Shown piece by piece: positions 58,471 through 64,000 of a DNA stretch of 64,000 nt. Position numbers and translations under genes: made by a program. The notes beneath the pieces were generated by a model. The model searched no databases. It worked only from the letters and a program-made list of their open reading frames with translations, and was not told the DNA's origin. The stretch covers positions 186,001 to 250,000 of the forward strand of contig CAXXGW010000008.1 of the NCBI GenBank assembly GCA_963666755.2, given 5' to 3'. How positions within the stretch are numbered: the stretch's first letter is position 1; every line of letters starts with the position of its first letter. Source of the stretch: CAXXOK01 sp963666755. Lineage in GTDB: Bacteria; Bacillota; Clostridia; Christensenellales; Aristaeellaceae.

Positions 58471-58498
58471 CCCGCGTGAGCGGGTATTGGGAAGTTAG
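58443..58498 (+). repeat. 28-base tandem duplication with twin GNRA hairpins
   Basis: CCCGCGTGAGCGGGTATT occurs at 58443-58460 and again at 58471-58488. The 10 bases after each copy are partly alike. Each copy can form CCCGC-GTGA-GCGGG, a stem capped with a GNRA tetraloop. The first copy encodes the end of the exporter; the second is between genes, just before the tolC-like ribosome-binding site. Confidence 0.8.
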
Positions 58499-58517
58499 TC
58501 GAGGGAAGGGAAATTCC

Positions 58518-60101
58518 GTGACGTTTCGAAAGCGCCTGACGGCCTGTCTGCTGAGCACTGCCCTGTGGAACGCCGCCATCGCCCTGCCCGCCCGCGCCGA
58601 GGACGAGACCGAGCCCAAACTGGGCCACGCCCGCGCGCAAATGCTGCGGACCCTGTTCCAGGGTGAAACCGTGGTGCCGCTGGAGGTCACCGACCGCGAG
58701 ACCGACCTGACCCAGCCGCTGCGTCTGGACGAGGCGGTGACGCTGGCGTTGCAGAACAATTTCGAGATCAAGGCCGCCACCGCCAAGACCGATGCTGCCG
58801 ATTGGGGGGTGATCGATGCCTATGCCGCCTTCCTGCCCACCGTCACCTACAGCTACAGCAGCGGCCGCGAACGCTCCGGCCCCGCCGATTACAACGACGC
58901 GAACGACAACCGCGTCCAGGACAGCAAGCATCACCGCCGCGACAAGATCCTGTCCCTGACCCAGCCGATCATCTCGCCGTCGCTGATCGCCGAGGCGCTG
59001 ATCCGCCACAAGAGCCAGACCGCCGCCGAGATCGAGGAAACCAGCGCCCGCGAACGTATCGCCATGTCCACGGTGACCGCCTATCTGCAATTGCTGAGCG
59101 GCCGCCTGCTGATCCGTTTCGCCGAGGATTACAAGGGCCAGCTGGACAAGCTGAACGAGCTGATGAAGAACCGGGTCGAGGGCGGCGGCGCCGCCCAGGC
59201 CGATCTGGACCGCATCAAGGCCCGCTCGGCCGCCGCCCAGGGCGCCATCATCGAAACCCGCGCCAGCTTCAGCGCCGCCCTGGACGAATTCCGCCGCCTG
59301 ACCGGCGTGACCCCGCTATCGCTCAAGCTGCCCGCCTCGCTGATGCCGGAGCAGCCGGAAACCGTCGAGAATGCCCTGGTGCGGGCGTTGCGCCAGAACC
59401 CCGATTATCTGTTGAGCGCCAAGCAGGTCGAGGTGCAATTGGCCGAACGCGACAAGGCGCTGAGCCGCCTGCTGCCCAAACTGAATTTCGAGTTCACCCG
59501 CACCCGCGTCTGGAACGCTGGCGGCTCCGCCTTGGGCAATTCCAGCAACGGCAACGAGGTCTATCCCTACGACAACGAACAGCGCGCCATGCTGGTGACC
59601 AGTTGGACCCTGAACGGCGGCACCGATTTGACGGCGGGCATGATGGCCAACGCCAAGGCACGCGAGGCCAATTTCAAGTCACTGGACACCCGCTCGCGCA
59701 TCGAACAACTGGTGCGCACCAGTTACAACGCGCTAGGCGCGGCGCGCGGCCGCGTACCGGTGCTGGAACAGGCGGTAGACAGCAGCGGCAAGGTCGTCAC
59801 CGCGTTCGAGGAGCAATACCTGAACGCCAACCGCCCGCTGTTCGATCTGCTGGACGCCTATGAACGATCCTATGCCTCGCGCAGCGATCTCGCCCGCGTG
59901 GTGCTGTCGGAATCCCAAGCTTCCCACACCCTGTACCAGCAGATGGGTGAATTGGTGGCGGCACTGAAGCAATCCGAGAACCGGGTTCAGGAAGAACCGG
60001 AAGCCAAGCCCGAACCGAAACCCGAGGCCAAGGCCCCGTCCGAACCGCCCTTGCCCGAGGCCGCCCCCCGCGCCGACGTGCAGCGCGAGGGACGGCGCTA
60101 G
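58518..60101 (+). CDS. TolC-family outer-membrane channel of the type I system
   Basis: A 527-residue outer-membrane factor starting at GTG 58518, preceded by AGGGAAGGGAAA. A signal peptide (VTFRKRLTACLLSTALWNAA, cleaved after ARA) precedes two OEP repeats with long helices (SLTQPIISPSLIAEALIRH; QAVDSSGKVVTAFEEQYLN). The last 40 residues are a Pro/Glu/Lys-rich tail not found in TolC itself. The frame is open from 58476 but would run through the duplication. It is the last gene of the operon and converges on purU. Confidence 0.88.
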   Translation: MTFRKRLTACLLSTALWNAAIALPARAEDETEPKLGHARAQMLRTLFQGETVVPLEVTDRETDLTQPLRLDEAVTLALQNNFEIKAATAKTDAADWGVIDAYAAFLPTVTYSYSSGRERSGPADYNDANDNRVQDSKHHRRDKILSLTQPIISPSLIAEALIRHKSQTAAEIEETSARERIAMSTVTAYLQLLSGRLLIRFAEDYKGQLDKLNELMKNRVEGGGAAQADLDRIKARSAAAQGAIIETRASFSAALDEFRRLTGVTPLSLKLPASLMPEQPETVENALVRALRQNPDYLLSAKQVEVQLAERDKALSRLLPKLNFEFTRTRVWNAGGSALGNSSNGNEVYPYDNEQRAMLVTSWTLNGGTDLTAGMMANAKAREANFKSLDTRSRIEQLVRTSYNALGAARGRVPVLEQAVDSSGKVVTAFEEQYLNANRPLFDLLDAYERSYASRSDLARVVLSESQASHTLYQQMGELVAALKQSENRVQEEPEAKPEPKPEAKAPSEPPLPEAAPRADVQREGRR

Positions 60102-60105
60102 CAAA

Positions 60106-60972
60106 TCAGCGCCGGAACACCACCGTCTTGCTGCCGTTGGGCAGCACGCGGTGTTCGACGTGGTATTGCACCGCGCGGGCCAGCACCACGTTCTCGATAT
60201 CGCGGCCCATGGCGACCAGATCGTCGGGGGTATGGGTGTGGTCCACCCGCTCGACCGATTGCTCGATGATTGGGCCTTCATCCAGGTCGGAGGTGACGTA
60301 ATGGGCGGTGGCGCCGATGATCTTGACGCCGCGCGTGTGGGCCTGATGGTAGGGCTTGGCGCCCTTGAAGCTGGGCAGGAAGGAATGGTGGATGTTGATG
60401 CAGCGCCACGACAGCGCCTTGCACATGTCCTGGCTGAGAACCTGCATGTAGCGCGCCAGCACCACCAGATCGATATGCAGCCGCGACACCATCTCCAGGA
60501 TGGCGGCTTCCTGCTCGGCCTTGCTGTCCTTGGTCACCGGCAGGTGGTGATAGGGAATGCCGTGCCATTCCACCACCCGCTGAAGGTCAGGATGGTTGGA
60601 CACCACCGCCGGAATCTCCACCGGCAGCGTGCCGGTGCGATAGCGGTACAGCAGGTCGTTCAGGCAATGGTCGAACTTGGACACCAGCAGCAGCACCCGC
60701 GGCTTGCGCGACGAATCGTGCATCTGCCAATCCATGCCGAAGCGTTCCGCCACCTCGCCGAAGGCCAGCCGCAACTGTTCCAGCGACGGCATGCCCGGAC
60801 GGTCCAGGAACACCGTGCGCATGAAGAAGCGCCCGGTCACCACATCGCCGAAATGCTCGGATTCGGTGATGAACAGATGATGGCCCGACAGGAAGCCCGC
60901 CACGGCGGCGACGATGCCGACGGCGTCGGGACAGGAAATGGTCAGCACGTAGTGTTTGGCGGTGGTGGTCAT
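60106..60972 (-). CDS. purU: Formyltetrahydrofolate deformylase
   Basis: A 288-residue enzyme that hydrolyses 10-formyl-THF to THF and formate. It has an N-terminal ACT domain (LTISCPDAVGIVAAVAGF) and a formyltransferase-like domain with NIHHSFLPSFKGAKPY and DLDEGPIIEQ. It starts 5 bases after the glutamine synthetase-like gene on the same strand. In bacteria using methylated amines, purU sits with one-carbon genes, and the neighbours here fit that. The frame is open much further upstream but shadows glnT. Confidence 0.94.
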   Translation of the reverse strand: MTTTAKHYVLTISCPDAVGIVAAVAGFLSGHHLFITESEHFGDVVTGRFFMRTVFLDRPGMPSLEQLRLAFGEVAERFGMDWQMHDSSRKPRVLLLVSKFDHCLNDLLYRYRTGTLPVEIPAVVSNHPDLQRVVEWHGIPYHHLPVTKDSKAEQEAAILEMVSRLHIDLVVLARYMQVLSQDMCKALSWRCINIHHSFLPSFKGAKPYHQAHTRGVKIIGATAHYVTSDLDEGPIIEQSVERVDHTHTPDDLVAMGRDIENVVLARAVQYHVEHRVLPNGSKTVVFRR

Positions 60973-60977
60973 GGCGG

Positions 60978-62279
60978 CTAGCAATCCAGATTGTGCAGGC
61001 GTTCCCACGCGCTGGCGTGGCTCATGAACGAGTTCCATTCGGCCATCTTCAGCTTGATGTAGCTGTCGACGAAATTGTCGCCGAACCCGGCACGGGCCAC
61101 GTCCGAGCGTTCCAGCAGGCGCAGGGCGTCCAGCAGGTTCAGCGGCAGCTTGCGCACGTTCTTCAGGGTGTGGCCGTCGGTGTACATGTTGATGTCCAGC
61201 CGCTCGCCGGGATCGCGACCGTATTCCATGCCGTCCAGACCAGCCATCAGCAGCGCGGCGGGCGCCAGATAGGGATTGGTGGCGCCGTCCATCAGACGGA
61301 ATTCGAAGCGGTTGGATTCCGGGATGCGCACCATGTGGGTGCGGTTGTTGCCGGTATAGGTGATGGAATTGGGCGACCACGTCGCGCCCGAGGCGGTGAT
61401 GGGGGCGTTGATGCGCTTGAAGCTGTTCACGGTGGGATTGAACAGGGCGCACAGATCGGCGGCGGAATGCATGACGCCGCCCAGGAAATCATAGGCCAGC
61501 TTGCTCATGCCCAGCTCGCCGCCCGCGTCCTCGAACACGTTCTGGCTGCCCTTCCACAGGCTGACATGCATGTGACAGCCATTGCCGGTCAGGGTGTTGA
61601 ACGGCTTGGGCATGAAGGTGGCGCGCATGCCGTATTTTTCGGCCAGCGTCTTGGTCATGTACTTGAAGAAGGCATGACGGTCGGCGGTCTTCAGCACGTC
61701 GTCATATTCCCAGTTCATCTCGAACTGGCCGTTGGCGTCCTCGTGGTCGTTCTGGTACGGCCCCCAGCCCAAATGCCCCATGGCATCGCAGATTTCCTTG
61801 ATCAGATCGTATTGCCGCATCAAGGCCAGTTGGTCGTAGCAGGGCTTGGGGTATTCGTCGTGGATATCGGCGATGGACTTGCCGTCGCGCGACAGCAGGA
61901 AGAACTCGCATTCCACGCCGGTCTTCATTTGCAGGCCCAGCGCCTTGGCCTTGGCGATCTGCTTCTTCAGCACGTTGCGCGGTGCATCGGGCACCTCGGC
62001 ACCGCCGCAATAGACGTCCGAGGCCAGCCAGGCCACCTCGGGCTTCCATGGCAATTGGATCAGGCTGTCGGGATCGGGCACCGCCACGGTGTCGGGATGG
62101 GCCGGGGTCTGGTCCAAATGGGTGGCGAACCCGGCGAACCCAGCGCCGTTCTTCTGCATGCCCTTGATGGCCGAGGCCGGGACCAGCTTGGCCCGCAGCA
62201 CGCCGAACAGGTCCACATAGGAAATCAGGAAATACTGAATACCGCGTTCCTTGGCGATCTCGGCGAGGTCTAGAGCCAT
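60978..62279 (-). CDS. glnT: Type III glutamine synthetase / gamma-glutamylmethylamide synthetase
   Basis: A 433-residue GlnA-fold enzyme. The ATG at 62279, after AAGGGG, gives the family start (MALDLAEIAKERGIQYFLI). GVECEFFLLS, GQFEMNW, GNGCHMHVSL and ESNRFEFRLMDGATNPYL build the ATP, metal and glutamate sites. Annotated GlnT proteins and GmaS of the N-methylglutamate pathway belong to one clade, so it may use methylamine instead of ammonia. The divergent GXGXG/amidotransferase genes support GmaS or the glnT-glx cluster. Sequence alone does not decide. Confidence 0.85.
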   Translation of the reverse strand: MALDLAEIAKERGIQYFLISYVDLFGVLRAKLVPASAIKGMQKNGAGFAGFATHLDQTPAHPDTVAVPDPDSLIQLPWKPEVAWLASDVYCGGAEVPDAPRNVLKKQIAKAKALGLQMKTGVECEFFLLSRDGKSIADIHDEYPKPCYDQLALMRQYDLIKEICDAMGHLGWGPYQNDHEDANGQFEMNWEYDDVLKTADRHAFFKYMTKTLAEKYGMRATFMPKPFNTLTGNGCHMHVSLWKGSQNVFEDAGGELGMSKLAYDFLGGVMHSAADLCALFNPTVNSFKRINAPITASGATWSPNSITYTGNNRTHMVRIPESNRFEFRLMDGATNPYLAPAALLMAGLDGMEYGRDPGERLDINMYTDGHTLKNVRKLPLNLLDALRLLERSDVARAGFGDNFVDSYIKLKMAEWNSFMSHASAWERLHNLDC

Positions 62280-62584
62280 GGGAATCCCCTTGCTGATACG
62301 CGCCCACGAAATGGGCAATTGCGGCGTGTGCCGCTAAATTCGGCAAAATCACCCTATGACGAACAAGGCGGCATTTCAACTGGCAAGAAACTTTTTTTCC
62401 GCAGAGAACGGATGGTGTGGCGCCTAAATGGCACTTTTCCGCCATTTCATACCATTCCCAACAGGAAACGCCTTGCCCTCAGCCGCAGTGACGTTTCTCA
62501 TAAGGAAACATTTTTGCACAAACCCATTGACCCCTTTCCCGCCCCCTTGCTAGGGTCGAGCCATCGCACGAAGGAGATACGGTC
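62280..62584. promoter_or_regulatory. Divergent promoter region of the glnT and amidotransferase genes
   Basis: 305 bases without a gene. For the plus strand TTGACC (62527-62532), 18 bases, TAGGGT (62551-62556) is a plausible sigma-70 promoter, and AAGGAG precedes the ATG at 62585. An inverted repeat GTTTC-N7-GAAAC lies at about 62493-62509, just upstream of the -35, where a regulator could bind. No convincing sigma-54 site was found on either strand. Confidence 0.55.
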
Positions 62585-63481
62585 ATGTGCGGAATCGCAG
62601 GAATTCTCTTCAAGAAGCCGGTCAGCAATCAGGTGCTGGGCCGCGCGCTGGCCGACATGATGGACGGCTGTCAGCATCGCGGCCCCGATTCCACCGGCTT
62701 CGCGCTGTATGAAAAGGACGTGGACGGGCTGCGGCTGCGCTTCCTGGTGGATGACGAGCAGGCGGTGGCGCGCATCAAGGCGGCGCTGACCGAGCACGGC
62801 GCCACCCTGAAGGCCGACCGGCGCGAGGGCTCGACCTATGTGGCCGAGGTCGCCTATAGCGGCGAAATCCGCCCCTTCGCCTATGCCATGGAACACGCTG
62901 CCAAGCTGGTATCCATCGGCACCTCGCTGGATATCATCAAGGATGTGGGCACGTCGCGCGACCTGGACGGCATCTACAACATCGGCCGCATCACCGGCAG
63001 CCACGGCCTGGGCCATGTGCGTCTTGCCACCGAATCCGACGTCAAGCCCGAGGCGGCGCATCCGTTCTGGGCCACCGGCTTCGCCGACGTCGCCATCGTC
63101 CATAACGGCCAGATCACCAATTACTGGAAGATGCGCCGCCGCCTGGAAGCGCGCGGCTTCGAGTTCCGCACCGACAACGATTCCGAACTGATCGCCGTCT
63201 ACATCGCCGACAAGATGGCCCAGGGCATCGCGCTGGAGGCGGCGCTGGAGCAATCGGTGGACGATCTGGACGGCACCTTCTCGTTCCTGGTGTCCACCAA
63301 GGACGGCATCGGCTTCGCCAAAGACCGTCTGGCTGCCAAGCCCATGGTCATGTACGAGGACGACAGCATCGTCGCCATCGCCTCGGAAGAAGTGTCGCTG
63401 AACCGGCTGTTCCCCGGTCAGCCCCTTTCCACCACCGAACCTTTGCCGGGGACGCACCAGACATGGTCACGATCGATCTGA
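62585..63481 (+). CDS. Class II glutamine amidotransferase (GlxB/MgsA-like)
   Basis: A 298-residue protein with the Ntn-type catalytic Cys at position 2 (MCGIAGILF), HRGPDSTGFALY, GLGHVRLAT and VHNGQITNYW, so it should release ammonia from glutamine. It is the size of the stand-alone amidotransferase subunit of N-methylglutamate synthase (MgsA) or GlxB, not of full glutamate synthase. Its end overlaps the next gene by 19 bases. Confidence 0.88.
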   Translation: MCGIAGILFKKPVSNQVLGRALADMMDGCQHRGPDSTGFALYEKDVDGLRLRFLVDDEQAVARIKAALTEHGATLKADRREGSTYVAEVAYSGEIRPFAYAMEHAAKLVSIGTSLDIIKDVGTSRDLDGIYNIGRITGSHGLGHVRLATESDVKPEAAHPFWATGFADVAIVHNGQITNYWKMRRRLEARGFEFRTDNDSELIAVYIADKMAQGIALEAALEQSVDDLDGTFSFLVSTKDGIGFAKDRLAAKPMVMYEDDSIVAIASEEVSLNRLFPGQPLSTTEPLPGTHQTWSRSI

Positions 63482-64000
63482 GCACCACGCCCGTGCGCGC
63501 GGGCAACGAGACCCTGCGCGCCGCCGCCCAGCGCGGCGAGGACATCGAAATCCTCAACCCCGACGCCCGCCACCATATCGGCGTCGGCCTGACCGCGCCG
63601 GTCACCGTGCGCATCAAGGGCTCGGCCGGGTATTTCTGCGCCGGTCTGTCGCACGGCGCCCGTTTCGAGGTGGAGTCCAACGTCGGCTGGGGCGTCGGCG
63701 ATTCCATGTATGCCGGGTCGGTGGTGGTCGGCGGCAACGCGGGCGCCATCGCCGGTGTGGCGCTGCGCGGCGGCGAAGTGGTGATCAAGGGCAACGTCGG
63801 CAGCCGCGCCGGTCAGGTGATGAAGGCCGGGACCCTGCTGGTCTGCGGCAAGGCCAGTTTCCTGGCGGGCTACATGATGTATGGCGGCCGCATCGTCATC
63901 CTGGGCGATTCCGGCGAACGGGTCGGCGAGGACATGTCGGCGGGCGCCATCTATGTGGGCGGCAAGGTGCAGAGCCTGGGCTCGGATGCCGCCATCGCCG
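63463..64000 (+). CDS. GXGXG-domain protein (GlxC/MgsB-like), partial
   Basis: The first 179 codons of a gene cut by the window end, starting at ATG 63463 inside the amidotransferase gene. It is a beta-helix with GLTAPVTVRIKGSAG and repeated turns (VVVGGNAG, VVIKGNVG, IVILGDSG), the GXGXG domain also found at the C-terminus of glutamate synthase. As a separate subunit it fits MgsB or GlxC, which is normally followed by an FMN/Fe-S large subunit. Confidence 0.85.
   Translation, partial: MVTIDLSTTPVRAGNETLRAAAQRGEDIEILNPDARHHIGVGLTAPVTVRIKGSAGYFCAGLSHGARFEVESNVGWGVGDSMYAGSVVVGGNAGAIAGVALRGGEVVIKGNVGSRAGQVMKAGTLLVCGKASFLAGYMMYGGRIVILGDSGERVGEDMSAGAIYVGGKVQSLGSDAAIA

Noticed and set aside
62280..62584. 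Possible sigma-54 site (TGGCACTTTTCCGCC) before the amidotransferase gene
   Set aside because: The -12 part reads CGCC and not TTGC, so the essential GC context is lost.

Overview
The window is GC-rich, densely packed DNA from an alphaproteobacterium, most likely a Rhodospirillales member of the Magnetospirillum type. The grounds are the rRNA operon order (16S, tRNA-Ile, tRNA-Ala, 23S, 5S), a SAM-II riboswitch in front of metZ, a CtrA-type TTAA-N7-TTAA box, the many chemotaxis and c-di-GMP genes, and the gene content generally. The genus is inferred from this content and not from any database search. No phage, transposon or CRISPR array was seen.

Layout. 1-23.9 kb is mostly housekeeping: a SAM-II-controlled metZ, apaG, folE, a PflX-like radical SAM gene, two tandem trkH genes, pmbA/tldE, an M23 peptidase, a Cache chemoreceptor, a two-domain PPK2 (pap), ubiD, a GAF/HD-GYP phosphodiesterase, hslO, argD-argF, an orphan ABC-2 permease and recX. 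23.9-29.4 kb is a complete rRNA operon on the minus strand. Three tandem promoters, each with TTGACG and exact 17-bp spacing, and a boxA site lie upstream of its 16S gene. 29.4-40.8 kb holds an SLC13/RCK transporter and a C4-dicarboxylate/aspartate block: aspA-dctA behind a canonical sigma-54 promoter with two palindromic upstream sites, a TauE-type permease, a DctB/DctD-like two-component pair, a porin and a periplasmic-sensor diguanylate cyclase. 40.8-46.9 kb is a minus-strand signalling operon: a five-PAS histidine kinase, a REC-HDOD protein, a REC protein with a degenerate HD-GYP domain, and a small Cys-motif protein.

The most unusual locus is 47.4-60.1 kb. It is a six-gene type I secretion operon that encodes a MotB/OmpA-like protein, an HlyD adaptor, a MotA/ExbB-like proton-channel protein with a long coiled-coil tail, a 1771-residue RTX-repeat surface protein, an ABC exporter and a TolC-like outer-membrane protein. 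The best parallel I know is Salmonella SPI-4 (siiABCDEF), where SiiA and SiiB form a MotAB-like channel serving secretion and deployment of the giant adhesin SiiE. Here the gene order is different and the substrate is RTX-rich.

60.1-64.0 kb holds purU and a type III glutamine synthetase/gamma-glutamylmethylamide synthetase, divergent from a class II amidotransferase gene and a GXGXG-domain gene cut by the window end. This resembles the N-methylglutamate (methylamine) pathway or the related glnT-glxBCD cluster.

How the parts may work together (inference): imported C4-dicarboxylates and aspartate feed fumarate metabolism through DctA and AspA under DctB/DctD and sigma-54. Three c-di-GMP-related proteins and the chemoreceptor fit a motile-to-attached switch. 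The secretion operon would supply the surface adhesin.
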